Assembly (NCBI GenBank): GCA_964582375.1
Contig: CAZORL010000010.1
Coordinates: 1-52,809 of the forward strand
Origin: CAKSQF01 sp964582375
GTDB taxonomy: Bacteria; Bacillota; Clostridia; Oscillospirales; CAG-272
Length of the DNA stretch: 52,809 nt
Reading direction: 5' to 3'
Part shown: one piece after another, positions 26,100 to 34,749 of the stretch
How positions within the stretch are numbered: position 1 is the stretch's first letter
Layout: the number at the start of each line of letters is the position of its first letter
Position numbers and translations under genes: made by a program
Notes under the pieces: generated by a model
The model's input: only the letters and a program-made list of their open reading frames with translations
Database searches by the model: none
Told to the model about the DNA's origin: nothing

Positions 26100-27383
26100 T
26101 CAGAATATGCAGATCGCACCCTTCGTGCGGATGCGAAGGATGTGGCACGCACCCTTGCCGAATACGCCGTCAAGCAGCTTGGCGAGTGCTTTTGCCGACT
26201 CGGTCGGAACGAACGCCTGGATAGTTCCTGCAAATCCGCCGCCGTGTACACGGCAAGCAGAGGTCTTGTCAAGTCCCGAAAGATATTCCTCGGTCAGACA
26301 AAGCGCAAGCGAAAGTCCCTGCTCGGCAACATTTTTAGTGGTGTAAACGTTTTGCAGATATTTGAAGGACGAATTGCCGGATGCACGAACGCCTGCAAAG
26401 AATGCGTCAAGATCGCCTGCCTCAAGAGCCGCCTTCTGTGCGGCAACGCGGTCATTTTCGGCAAAGAAGTGAAGTGCGCGGAGAACGGCACGGTCACCGC
26501 AATGCTCGCGAAGCTCGGGAATGCGTGCCATGAAGTCGGCTTTGTTGACGTCGCGGAGAACTTCACCGCCAAGCTCTTTTGCAATCGATTTCATCTCGGC
26601 GGGGACAGCCGCGTAGTCGGGGGTAAGATCTGCATGGTTTCCGCCGGTGTCAACGATGCAGAGGCTGTAGCCGAGTGCGGACAGGTCAAACTCGGGCGAG
26701 TCGATGATCGGCTCAGAGGGGTCGGCAAAATCGATCGAGATAAATCCGCCGTAAGCGCATGCCATCTGATCCATCAGTCCGCAGGGCTTGCCGAAGAAAA
26801 CGTTTTCGCTGTACTGCGAGATCTTTGCTATCTCGACATTGTCGATGTCATTGTGGTAAAGGGTGCGGAGGATGTTTCCGATCATGACCTCAAAAGCTGC
26901 CGATGACGAAAGTCCCGAGCCCTTGAAGACGTTCGATGTGGTGTACGCACGGAAGCCGCCGACAGTGTAGCCGTGCTTTACGAATCCGTCGCACATACCC
27001 TCGATGACCGCAAACGAGGTGGCGAATTTGTCGGGATCGACATGGATATCGGCGATCGTGACAACATCCTCGGGGAAGCCCTCGGATTTGACCGCGATCA
27101 CACCGTCGTCGGTCTTTGACGCAACGGCGATAATGTCAAGGTCGATCGATGCGGCAAGTACTCTGCCGTGGTTGTGGTCGGTATGGTTGCCCGATACCTC
27201 GGTCCTTCCGGGAACGGAGAAAAGACGAAGCTCGTCCGAGTCACCGTAGGTCGCCTCGTAGCCGCGAACTGCCGCTATGTAACGCTCTTTCTGGCGGGCA
27301 AGATTTTCGACACCGTAAAGTTCGGTCATGATCGAGTCAAATTTTCCTTGCTCGATCGCTGTGATAAGCTCTTTAACATTCAT
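26100..27383 (-). CDS. galK: Galactokinase
   Basis: A 427-residue GHMP kinase that phosphorylates galactose at C1, the entry into the Leloir pathway. It has the galactokinase signature GRTEVSGNHTDHNHG at 59-73, the ATP loop GSGLSSSAAFEV near 164, GLMDQMACAYGG, and the C-terminal GHMP motif RVHGGGFAGT. The length is slightly above average. ATG 27383 was chosen because GGGAGA lies 7 bases upstream; an alternative start five codons earlier is less well placed. galT and galE are not in the window. Two alpha-galactosidase-type genes nearby could supply its substrate. Confidence 0.95.
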   Translation of the reverse strand: MNVKELITAIEQGKFDSIMTELYGVENLARQKERYIAAVRGYEATYGDSDELRLFSVPGRTEVSGNHTDHNHGRVLAASIDLDIIAVASKTDDGVIAVKSEGFPEDVVTIADIHVDPDKFATSFAVIEGMCDGFVKHGYTVGGFRAYTTSNVFKGSGLSSSAAFEVMIGNILRTLYHNDIDNVEIAKISQYSENVFFGKPCGLMDQMACAYGGFISIDFADPSEPIIDSPEFDLSALGYSLCIVDTGGNHADLTPDYAAVPAEMKSIAKELGGEVLRDVNKADFMARIPELREHCGDRAVLRALHFFAENDRVAAQKAALEAGDLDAFFAGVRASGNSSFKYLQNVYTTKNVAEQGLSLALCLTEEYLSGLDKTSACRVHGGGFAGTIQAFVPTESAKALAKLLDGVFGKGACHILRIRTKGAICIF

Positions 27384-27424
27384 AATAAAGTCTCCCAATA
27401 GGTGAATTTGTTTTTGTACATTAC

Positions 27425-27453
27425 ATTATATCATTTATTTTCAAGATAAGCAA
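27425..27453 (-). promoter_or_regulatory. Promoter of galK
   Basis: On the minus strand TTGCTT (27448-27453), 17 bp, TATAAT (27425-27430), ending about 40 bases before the ATG. Confidence 0.65.
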
Positions 27454-27526
27454 GGTCTTTTGCAAAAAAATCTGTAAAAACAATATTAACAAAGGAAATA
27501 TCGGATGTTTATCTGCAAATCAATAA

Positions 27527-27566
27527 AAACTGACCAAGCTATCGATAAACTGACCGAGCTGTTGAG
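27527..27566. promoter_or_regulatory. 20-bp-period direct repeat in the galK-rhaB divergent region
   Basis: AAACTGACC(A/G)AGCT occurs twice in the same orientation with a period of exactly 20 bp (27527-27540 and 27547-27560). This places both copies on one face of the helix, as in binding sites of AraC-type activators. It lies about 100 bp upstream of the rhaB -35. This is the only structure I see in the 312-base gap apart from the two promoters. Confidence 0.45.
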
Positions 27567-27627
27567 GAGTTCTTTGGTGAGACAGTCAAAGAAAAACAAA
27601 AAAATCACCAAAACGCTAAAAAAAGCA

Positions 27628-27656
27628 TTGCATTACGGCGGATTTTGTGCTATAAT
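27628..27656 (+). promoter_or_regulatory. Promoter of rhaBAD
   Basis: TTGCAT (27628-27633), 17 bp, TATAAT (27651-27656), with an extended -10 TG at 27648-27649. Confidence 0.75.
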
Positions 27657-27695
27657 ATGAAAAAAGAAAATCTTGAAACAAAAAGGGCAACCTGT

Positions 27696-29081
27696 ATGAA
27701 AAAATATCTTGCTATCGATATCGGTGCCTCAAGCGGCAGACATATTCTCGGTCGGCTCGAGGACGGCAAAATCATAACCAATGAGATCTTTCGATTCAAA
27801 AACGGCGCAACCCGCTCCGAGTCGGGTCACCTTTGCTGGAATTTTGAGTGCCTTTTTGACTCGGTGGTCGAGGGACTGTCGAGCCTTGACGAGTGTGATC
27901 GCCCCGATCATATCGGCGTTGATACATGGGGTGTCGATTTTGTCCTGCTTGACTGCGATCTGCAACCGATCGGTGAAACTGTCTGCTACAGAGACGATCG
28001 AACCGAGGGCAGTGAGGCAACCCTTGCAAGCTATATTTCTTCTGAAGAGTTGTACGCACGCACGGGCATCCAGGCAAACAGGATCAACACGATAAATCAG
28101 CTGCTTTCACTGAAAAAATATGCGCCCGATCAGCTTGAGCGCGCGGAGCATCTGCTCTTTATCCCCGACTACATAAACTACAGGCTTACGGGTGTCCTCT
28201 CATGCGAGTACACGAACGCATCGACCTCGGGGCTTCTTGATGCCGAAAGGCGCGATTGGGATCATGATCTGATCGAAAAGCTCGGTCTGCCATGCCGCAT
28301 TTTCATGCCGCTTACCATGCCGGGAACACGTTTGGGCGCACTCTCGCCCGAGATCGCCGCACGCGTCGGCTACACCGCCGAGGTGATCCTCCCCGCAACG
28401 CATGATACAGGGTCGGCAGTGCTGGCAGTTCCGTCGGATATCCCCCCTCTCTATATCAGCTCGGGGACATGGTCGCTGTTCGGGTGCGAGATATCAAAGC
28501 CCGAGACCTCGGAGAGCGCGCGTGAGCTTAATTTCACGAACGAGGGCGGCTTCGGCGGCAGTTTCAGATTTCTAAAGAATATTATGGGTCTGTGGATGAT
28601 ACAGTCGGTCGCCAAGGAAACCGGGCTTTCGTTTGCCGAGATCGAGGCAAACGCGAGGAAATATGTTCACACAAATCTTCGTGTCGATGTCAATGATGAC
28701 AGATTCCTCGCCCCTGCATCCATGTCGGCGGCGGTTCGCGATGCCCTCGGAGTTGACGTCTGCGACGGCGAGTTGTTTGCGGTGATCTATCTTTCACTTG
28801 CCGATTGCTATAAAGTTGCCATTGACGGGCTATCGGAGCTTGTCGGCACGCTCCCCGATGTTATTAACATAGTCGGCGGAGGCAGTCGCGACACGCTGCT
28901 TTGCGAGCTGACGGCAAGTGCTTGCAAAAAGCGAGTTCTCGCAGGACCTGTCGAGGCGACCGCACTCGGCAATCTTGCGGCGCAGATGATATGTACGGGT
29001 GATATTGCCGATAAGAGCGAGGCAAGAGAAGTTATTTCGAACTCGTTTGAGATAAAAGAATATGCTAAGTATATGAAATGA
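27696..29081 (+). CDS. rhaB: Rhamnulokinase
   Basis: A 461-residue FGGY-family sugar kinase that phosphorylates L-rhamnulose. The N-terminal phosphate loop AIDIGASSGRH (6-16), the substrate loop GVDTWGVDFVLLD, YRDDRT and the C-terminal INIVGGGSRDTLLCELTA all match rhamnulokinase rather than xylulokinase or glycerol kinase. ATG 27696 was chosen: AAAAGGG precedes it and the product starts at MKKYLAIDIG. It is first in an operon with rhaA (28 bases downstream) and rhaD. No rhamnose transporter or rhamnose regulator gene is in the window. Confidence 0.94.
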   Translation: MKKYLAIDIGASSGRHILGRLEDGKIITNEIFRFKNGATRSESGHLCWNFECLFDSVVEGLSSLDECDRPDHIGVDTWGVDFVLLDCDLQPIGETVCYRDDRTEGSEATLASYISSEELYARTGIQANRINTINQLLSLKKYAPDQLERAEHLLFIPDYINYRLTGVLSCEYTNASTSGLLDAERRDWDHDLIEKLGLPCRIFMPLTMPGTRLGALSPEIAARVGYTAEVILPATHDTGSAVLAVPSDIPPLYISSGTWSLFGCEISKPETSESARELNFTNEGGFGGSFRFLKNIMGLWMIQSVAKETGLSFAEIEANARKYVHTNLRVDVNDDRFLAPASMSAAVRDALGVDVCDGELFAVIYLSLADCYKVAIDGLSELVGTLPDVINIVGGGSRDTLLCELTASACKKRVLAGPVEATALGNLAAQMICTGDIADKSEAREVISNSFEIKEYAKYMK

Positions 29082-29109
29082 ACTAAAATTGACCGAAAGG
29101 ATCTGCAAA

Positions 29110-30381
29110 ATGTTATCTGAAAAGAAAAATGAGCTTACCATGCAGGCATATGCGCTTGCAAAGAAAATATACGCCGAGCACGGCGTCGATACCGATGCGG
29201 CGATCGAAACCTTAAAGAGGCTCTCGATCTCGATACACTGCTGGCAGGGTGACGATGTCGGCGGATTTGACAGCCCCGACGCACTCTCGGGCGGCATAAT
29301 GGCAACAGGCAATTATCCCGGCAAGGCACGCACCCCCGAAGAACTGATGGCAGATATCGATCTTGCCTTTTCGTTGATCGGCGGCGTCAAAAAACTTAAT
29401 CTGCATGCCTCTTATGCTGTGTTTGATGAGGGCGAGTGGGCTGATCGCGATGCACTGCTCCCCAAACACTTCGCAAAGTGGGTCGAATTTGCCAAAGCAC
29501 ACGGTGTCGGCATCGATTTCAACCCGACCTTCTTCTCGCATCCGATGGCGGCATCCGGGCTTACACTCTCCTCGCCCGATGAAAATGTTCGCCGCTTCTG
29601 GATAAGACATGGCATCGCTTGCCTTAAGATCGCCGAGTATTTCGCAACCGAGACCGGCATACCCTCGGTCATGAATATTTGGATACCCGATGGCTATAAG
29701 GACACCCCTGCCGACAGATACTTGCCGCGTGCGCGTTTTGCGGCATCGCTTGACGAGATACTCTCAACTCCGTACGATAAAGAAAAGGTCAAGGTCACGC
29801 TCGAATCGAAGGTATTCGGCATCGGCGTCGAGTCTTACACCGTCGGTTCGGCAGAATTTTGTCAGAGCTATGTACTCTCGCGCGGCATTGTTCCGCTGAT
29901 GGACAACGGACATTATCATCCGACCGAGCTTGTTTCGGACAAGATCTCGTCTGTCCTGCTCTTTAATAAAAATCTCGCGCTCCATATAACTCGCGGCGTT
30001 CGCTGGGATTCCGACCATGTCGTTCGTCTTGACGATGAGACAAAGGAGATCGCAAAAGAGATCGTCGCAAGCGGTCGAATGGATGATATCTTCATGGCAC
30101 TCGACTATTTTGATGCGTCGATCAACCGTATCGCCGCATGGGTCATCGGAACGCGCAACCTGCAAAAGGCACTGCTTGCCGCACTGCTTACGCCTCACGA
30201 AAAGCTCCGTGCCATGCAGGACATGGGCGATTTTACCCACCTTCTTGCTGTATCGGAGGACGAGAAGCTCCTTCCGCTCGGTACGGTATACGGCAAATTC
30301 CTTGCCGACTGCGGCGTTGAGGCTGATTACATGAGTGTGATCGATGCTTACGAAAAAGATGTTTTGTCAAAAAGAGTGTAA
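29110..30381 (+). CDS. rhaA: L-rhamnose isomerase
   Basis: A 423-residue isomerase that converts L-rhamnose to L-rhamnulose, using metal ions in a TIM barrel. Characteristic stretches are SIHCWQGDDVGGFD near residues 37-50, NLHASYAVFD, GIDFNPTFFSHP, and the metal-site region PLMDNGHYHPTELVSDK. The ATG at 29110 follows GAAAGGA; the TTG seven codons earlier is not needed. The length is normal. It lies between rhaB and rhaD in the classical order B-A-D. Confidence 0.95.
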   Translation: MLSEKKNELTMQAYALAKKIYAEHGVDTDAAIETLKRLSISIHCWQGDDVGGFDSPDALSGGIMATGNYPGKARTPEELMADIDLAFSLIGGVKKLNLHASYAVFDEGEWADRDALLPKHFAKWVEFAKAHGVGIDFNPTFFSHPMAASGLTLSSPDENVRRFWIRHGIACLKIAEYFATETGIPSVMNIWIPDGYKDTPADRYLPRARFAASLDEILSTPYDKEKVKVTLESKVFGIGVESYTVGSAEFCQSYVLSRGIVPLMDNGHYHPTELVSDKISSVLLFNKNLALHITRGVRWDSDHVVRLDDETKEIAKEIVASGRMDDIFMALDYFDASINRIAAWVIGTRNLQKALLAALLTPHEKLRAMQDMGDFTHLLAVSEDEKLLPLGTVYGKFLADCGVEADYMSVIDAYEKDVLSKRV

Positions 30382-30395
30382 AGGAAATAATCAAG

Positions 30396-31226
30396 ATGAA
30401 AAACGATATTTTTGAATCGGCGTTTGCCGAAGGATTTATAAAACTTTGCGATATGGGTTGGCAAAAAGGCTGGCATGAGCGCAACGGCGGCAATCTGTCA
30501 TATCGCATAAAGGACAGCGAGATCGCACCCTATAAGGCGACCCTTTCAAGCGGCGCACCTTGGCAGGAGATCGGTGTGACCCTTCCCGAGCTTGGCGGAC
30601 AGTACTTTATGGTCACGGGATCGGGCAAGTACATGAGCAATGTAAAGGGCGACCCTCGTGACACACTCTCTGTCATCGAGCTGTCAAAGGACGGCAGTCT
30701 TTATCGTATCGTTGCCGGACTTGAAAACGGCGGCAGACCGACATCCGAGCTGCCCACCCACCTCATGGGACATGCCGCTCGTATGCGTGCAACAGAAGGC
30801 TCGCGCCGTGTGATATATCACTGCCATCCCGCAAATCTGATCGCCATGACCTTCCTGCTCCCGCTCGAGGATAAGGCGTTCTCGCGTGAGCTTTGGGAGA
30901 TGATGACCGAGTGCCCGATCATATTCCCGGCAGGCATAGGCGTTGTCAAATGGATGGTTCCGGGCGGTGCGGAGATCGCCGAGGCATCTGTCAAAAAAAT
31001 GCGCGATTTTGACGCAGTCGTCTGGGCGCATCACGGCATTTTCTGCGCGGGCGATGATTTCGACAACACATTCGGACTTTGCCACACAATCGAAAAGGCG
31101 GCAGAGATATGGATCAAGGTTCGCTCCGTCTCCGACAAAAAACGCCAGACCATCACCGCTCCCGAATTTCGTGAGCTTGCAAAAGCTTTCGGTGTAACGC
31201 TGACAGAAGAGTTTTTGGAAGACTGA
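30396..31226 (+). CDS. rhaD: Rhamnulose-1-phosphate aldolase
   Basis: A 276-residue class II (zinc) aldolase that splits L-rhamnulose-1-phosphate into DHAP and L-lactaldehyde. It shows GGNLSYRI and TGSGKYM for phosphate binding, the TSELPTHLMGH segment with the catalytic Glu, and the zinc-binding YHCHPANLIAM and WAHHGIFCAGD histidines. AAAGGAAA precedes the ATG, 14 bases after rhaA. It ends the rhamnose operon. An L-lactaldehyde reductase or dehydrogenase would be needed to finish the pathway and is not here. Confidence 0.95.
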   Translation: MKNDIFESAFAEGFIKLCDMGWQKGWHERNGGNLSYRIKDSEIAPYKATLSSGAPWQEIGVTLPELGGQYFMVTGSGKYMSNVKGDPRDTLSVIELSKDGSLYRIVAGLENGGRPTSELPTHLMGHAARMRATEGSRRVIYHCHPANLIAMTFLLPLEDKAFSRELWEMMTECPIIFPAGIGVVKWMVPGGAEIAEASVKKMRDFDAVVWAHHGIFCAGDDFDNTFGLCHTIEKAAEIWIKVRSVSDKKRQTITAPEFRELAKAFGVTLTEEFLED

Positions 31227-31280
31227 CAGCGAGGTCGATCGCAAATTGCCGAGATGCTATATGCCGACCATATGAACAAA

Positions 31281-31317
31281 TCAGGAAGCCTTTCCCCTGA
31301 CGGGAAAGGCTTCCTGA
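31281..31317. terminator. Bidirectional hairpin between rhaD and rubrerythrin
   Basis: A perfect 16-bp stem, 31281-31296 with 31302-31317, 5-base loop. It lies between two convergent genes. On the minus strand TTTGTT follows; on the plus strand there is no clear T-run. Confidence 0.75.
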
Positions 31318-31343
31318 CATTGTTATCTCATATCTTGTATCTC

Positions 31344-31892
31344 TCAATAGTTTTCGGCTTTTATCTCGAAAAACGCCTTTGGATGGGCACAGACGGGGCA
31401 GATCTCGGGGGCTGACAGGGATATCTCGATATGTCCGCAGTTGCGACATTCCCAGATCTGCACACTGCCGCGCGAAAATACCTCGCCTTTTTTGATATTT
31501 GATATCAGCGCGCGAAATCTGTTTTCGTGCGTGCGCTCGATCTGCCCGACGGCACGAAATTTCGCACAAAGCTCGACAAATCCCTCGTCCTCTGCAACCT
31601 TGGCAAAATTTTCGTACATATCGCTCCACTCGTATTTTTCGTGATCGGCGGCATTTTGCAGGTTTTCGTCAAGATCGCCGATGCCGCCCAGCTCGCGATA
31701 CCAGAGTTTGGCATGCTCCTTTTCGTTGTCCGCCGTCATCATGAAAATGTCGGCTATCTGCTCGTATCCTTCTTTTTTTGCGACCGAGGCAAAGAAGGCG
31801 TATTTGTTTCGCGCCTCCGACTCGATCGAAAATGCGGTCATGAGATTTTTTTCGCTCTCACTTCCGACATATTTGCTCTTTTTGCTTGCCAT
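31344..31892 (-). CDS. rbr: Rubrerythrin
   Basis: A 182-residue peroxide-reducing protein of anaerobes. The N-terminal four-helix domain carries the diiron ligands, including E24/E26 in FSIESEARNKY, EKEH at 57-60 and ERTH at 119-122. The C-terminal rubredoxin-like domain has CRNCG (C149, C152) and CPVC (C165, C168). ATG 31892 was chosen; upstream in-frame codons would add a non-homologous extension, and GGGAGAG lies in front. It is a single gene, convergent with rhaD and divergent from the SGNH gene. It signals a strictly anaerobic lifestyle. Confidence 0.95.
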   Translation of the reverse strand: MASKKSKYVGSESEKNLMTAFSIESEARNKYAFFASVAKKEGYEQIADIFMMTADNEKEHAKLWYRELGGIGDLDENLQNAADHEKYEWSDMYENFAKVAEDEGFVELCAKFRAVGQIERTHENRFRALISNIKKGEVFSRGSVQIWECRNCGHIEISLSAPEICPVCAHPKAFFEIKAENY

Positions 31893-31989
31893 GGTACTCA
31901 CTCTCCCGTTTGATCGATGTTTTTTCGGATGAAGTGTTGACACCATGGCACGATCTTATTCGGCAGAGCGAAAAAAAGCGCACAGACTA

Positions 31990-32018
31990 TTGACTTTTTT
32001 GCCCAAGTGATATATAAT
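31990..32018 (+). promoter_or_regulatory. Promoter of the SGNH gene
   Basis: TTGACT (31990-31995), 17 bp, TATAAT (32013-32018); the ATG follows about 32 bases later. Confidence 0.78.
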
Positions 32019-32049
32019 TTAGGTATCGAAAGAATCGGAGGATCATCAA

Positions 32050-33066
32050 ATGCTTTTCAAAAACGCAGAGCTTTACAATGTAAGCGAAATATTTCAAAAC
32101 GATGACGGCAGTACGGGCTGGCTTCGTGTGCCGGAATGGGTCGATCACGATCTCAGCGATGGCGGAAAACGACAAAACAGAGGAGCGACCGGCGTTGAGC
32201 TTCGCTTCGTTTTGCACTCGGGAGAGGCAAAGATCCGCATGTCGGCGGACTCGAACGACTTTACCAATGCTTTCCATGTATATCGCGGTGCTATTCAGGG
32301 CAGTTGGGACGATCACGAGCTGAACAAGAGCGTCAGAGAGGACGCTGCCGATTATATCATTCGCCGCTCGCCCGACGCAGGGGATTTTGCCCGTGTCGCT
32401 CGCCTTTCACGCCATCCCTTTGATCCTGAGGTCATTCGCGTGATATTCGATCGCGGAAGATTTCACATATTCGATATCGAGGGCGATATCGAGCCGCCGT
32501 CCGCCGCTCAGACACCGCGTGACACTATCCTTTTCTATGGCTCGTCGATCACGCACGGCTCAAATTCCATTGATCAGTCGCATAGCTTTGCCTCTCGTGT
32601 AGGCGCACGCCTTGGCATGGATGTTCGCAATCTCGGATTTGCGGGCAGTTGTGCACTTGAGCCGTCAATGGCAAAATTTATTGCCGACGAGGGCGTCGCG
32701 GGCAAATATTCGGCTGCCGTGCTCGAGCTTGGCATCAACGTCATGTGGTGGGAAGAGTCGCTGATCTGCGAGCGTGTTGAGAACATACTTCGTGAAGTGG
32801 CAGGCAGAAATCCCGAAAAGCCGATGGTCGTCATCTCGCCCTTCTATGCTTTTGAGGATCTGCGCGGCGGCAGTCATCTTGCTGTATGGAGAAAGATCAT
32901 TCGCGAGATCGTTGAGAGGCTGAATTATCCGAACGTCAGATATGTGGACGGTCTTTCACTGCTCGGCGCACCCTCACTGCTCTCTGCCGATCTCGTTCAC
33001 CCGAACATCGACGGCGTAGATGCCATTGCCGACGGACTTACGAAGATCCTCGGCTCGATGCTTTAA
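32050..33066 (+). CDS. SGNH/GDSL-family hydrolase
   Basis: A 338-residue cytoplasmic esterase with two parts: a beta-sandwich of about 150 residues at the N-terminus and an SGNH fold from about residue 155. Block I is FYGSSITHG with the likely nucleophile S166; block III is the GINVMWW region; block V is D314-L-V-H317. This architecture occurs in carbohydrate acetyl esterases of gut bacteria, so deacetylation of imported oligosaccharides is the best guess. GGAGG lies before the ATG. It has its own promoter and is followed, after another promoter, by the transposase-derived membrane protein gene. Confidence 0.85.
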   Translation: MLFKNAELYNVSEIFQNDDGSTGWLRVPEWVDHDLSDGGKRQNRGATGVELRFVLHSGEAKIRMSADSNDFTNAFHVYRGAIQGSWDDHELNKSVREDAADYIIRRSPDAGDFARVARLSRHPFDPEVIRVIFDRGRFHIFDIEGDIEPPSAAQTPRDTILFYGSSITHGSNSIDQSHSFASRVGARLGMDVRNLGFAGSCALEPSMAKFIADEGVAGKYSAAVLELGINVMWWEESLICERVENILREVAGRNPEKPMVVISPFYAFEDLRGGSHLAVWRKIIREIVERLNYPNVRYVDGLSLLGAPSLLSADLVHPNIDGVDAIADGLTKILGSML

Positions 33067-33122
33067 TGTCGCTGTCCCGAAATGGCAATTGTGTACAAAA
33101 AGTTATTTTTTTACCGTAGTTA

Positions 33123-33151
33123 TTGACAAAACGGCAAAAATGTAATATAAT
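33123..33151 (+). promoter_or_regulatory. Promoter of the membrane transposase-derived gene
   Basis: TTGACA (33123-33128), 17 bp, TATAAT (33146-33151). This gene therefore has its own near-consensus promoter. Confidence 0.82.
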
Positions 33152-33185
33152 ATACCCGACTATAAAAGCCGCAGGGAGTGTTATC

Positions 33186-34340
33186 GTGAAATTTTTTATA
33201 GCAATACTGATAATCTTGGGCACGGCAGCCCTTTCCGCCGGGGTGACCTTCGGTGAGATCTATCTTACCAAAAAGAAAAACGTGCTCGCAGGTCTGATCC
33301 CTGCAGGTGCGGTTGCGGCAGTATCGTACATCGTGCTTTTCATCATGTCGATCGTCTCTGCAAAGTGGTACACTAAGTTCATTACATTTTACATATTGCA
33401 GATCCCCGTGATCGTCGGTGTTGTCATGCTTGTGCTTTTTCGCAAGAAGTATCGCCGCCACGAGTCGGACGAGAATGCACGTCAGGCAAGACTTCAAAAC
33501 GCACGCCGTATCGAGGGCGAAAAGCAGGCAAGGCTGAACACACTGCTTTTGGGATTTCGCTGTGCCGAAAGCTCGATGAAGGTCGAGGGACAGCGCGAGG
33601 TCGTCCTTATGTCAAGGGACGGCAAGACCTCGGGTGCCATCGCATCCGAACTTGGGGTCGCTGTCGATGAGATCGAGCGTATCCTGTCGGCGTTTGATCG
33701 TTATGTCAATCGCGTTGACACAGACGAGGCAACATCTGTTGACCGTATACTTACCCCCGAGCAGGAGGAGAGCATCGTCAACTATCTTGTAAACTCGACC
33801 CCTGCCGAAAACAATCTGTCCGCATCCGCTTTGTGGAACAGAACGACCGCGCGTCTGCTTGCGTCAAATCTGCTCGGTGTCAATATTTCGACCCGTATGA
33901 TCAGCGCATACCTAAACCATTGGGGTCTGACAGTCCCCGAGAAGCAGACGATCAGGTCACGTTCCGCAAATCCCGAGGTGCGCTCTTGGCTTGCGGGTGA
34001 TTATGAGAAGATCAGAAAAAAGGCAACCGACGGCGGCGGAGAGCTTATTTGGATCTATACCGTAATGCCCGAACGACTTGCCGATGTTTCGGTTTCGGTT
34101 CCCAAAAATCCACGGCTCCTCTGTGCGGTCTCTGCCGAGGGTTCGGTCGCATTCCGAGTTTATGATAAGGATGCCGGAGCATGCTTTACCGATTTTGTCG
34201 CAAGTCTGACTGCACTTCCCGGTCCGAAATTCTATGCGATAATCAACGAGAATTACGAAAAATACATGGATACGCTCGGACGCGATCGCCGTCGCGCACT
34301 TTCCGATCGGATCGAGTTCTTCAGCGGAGAAATTAAATAA
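33186..34340 (+). CDS. Membrane protein with a degenerate IS630-type transposase region
   Basis: A 384-residue protein. Residues 1-85 form three membrane helices (about 2-22, 33-57, 66-85). A charged, probably coiled-coil stretch (86-120) leads to a helix-turn-helix (about 145-170) and then a region resembling the winged helix of IS630/Tc1-like transposases (190-275: ALWNRTTARLLASNLLGVNIS, HWGLTVPEKQ, SWLAGDYEKIRKKA). The RNase-H-like part (about 285-360) follows the family layout, but the first catalytic Asp position reads IWIYTV, the second reads AIINENYEKY, and the protein ends before the third acidic residue. It should therefore not transpose DNA. GTG 33186 is supported by AGGGAG and the promoter. 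Function is unknown; a membrane-tethered DNA-binding or sensor protein is an inference. Confidence 0.7.
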   Translation: MKFFIAILIILGTAALSAGVTFGEIYLTKKKNVLAGLIPAGAVAAVSYIVLFIMSIVSAKWYTKFITFYILQIPVIVGVVMLVLFRKKYRRHESDENARQARLQNARRIEGEKQARLNTLLLGFRCAESSMKVEGQREVVLMSRDGKTSGAIASELGVAVDEIERILSAFDRYVNRVDTDEATSVDRILTPEQEESIVNYLVNSTPAENNLSASALWNRTTARLLASNLLGVNISTRMISAYLNHWGLTVPEKQTIRSRSANPEVRSWLAGDYEKIRKKATDGGGELIWIYTVMPERLADVSVSVPKNPRLLCAVSAEGSVAFRVYDKDAGACFTDFVASLTALPGPKFYAIINENYEKYMDTLGRDRRRALSDRIEFFSGEIK

Positions 34341-34361
34341 CAAAAGCGAAACGAATTATAT

Positions 34362-34398
34362 AAACGAGGCGATCTTTGCGGACGCCTCGTTTTTTTTC
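34362..34398 (+). terminator. Terminator before feoA
   Basis: AAACGAGGCG (34362-34371) pairs with CGCCTCGTTT (34383-34392), followed by a long T-run. It isolates the feo operon from the upstream gene. Confidence 0.93.
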
Positions 34399-34427
34399 GA
34401 TTTTTTTCTTACAAATATTGACATGTC

Positions 34428-34456
34428 GGCTGTTTTGTGCTATTATAGAGAGTGCA
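34428..34456 (+). promoter_or_regulatory. Promoter of feoAB
   Basis: TTGACA (34428-34433), 17 bp, TATTAT (34451-34456), with an extended -10 TG. I see no convincing Fur or DtxR palindrome over it. Confidence 0.75.
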
Positions 34457-34483
34457 AACGGACACAAAAAAGGACAGGACAAA

Positions 34484-34744
34484 ATGACACTCAATGACTT
34501 GAAAATAGGGGAGAGCGCGGTCATCACCGCCGTCGGAGGCGAGGGCGATCTTCGCAACAGGCTGATCGATATGGGACTTATCCCGCACACGCGACTCACT
34601 CTCAGAAAGGTCGCACCGATGGGCGATCCGATCGAGATACACATTCGCGGCTATGAGCTGACCCTTCGCCGCGACGATGCTGCAAACATATCGGTCGAGA
34701 TGACCTGCGGCACAAAAACTCCTCTGAAAGGTAACGGTAACTGA
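34484..34744 (+). CDS. feoA: Ferrous iron transport protein FeoA
   Basis: An 86-residue SH3-like cytoplasmic protein that assists FeoB in Fe(II) uptake. It has LKIGESAVI, the RNRLIDMGLIPHTRLTL block and the DPIEIHIRGYELTLRRDDAANI ending typical of FeoA. ATG 34484 follows AGGACAGGA; longer in-frame starts run back through the terminator and promoter. feoB begins 5 bases after its stop. Confidence 0.95.
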   Translation: MTLNDLKIGESAVITAVGGEGDLRNRLIDMGLIPHTRLTLRKVAPMGDPIEIHIRGYELTLRRDDAANISVEMTCGTKTPLKGNGN

Positions 34745-34749
34745 TAGAA

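Noticed and set aside
33186..34340. An active insertion sequence
   Set aside because: No terminal inverted repeats or target duplication were seen around it, the catalytic residues are missing, and membrane helices precede the transposase-like region.
34428..34483. Fur or DtxR box over the feoAB promoter
   Set aside because: No convincing palindrome or repeat of either type was found, although iron control is expected from the genes.
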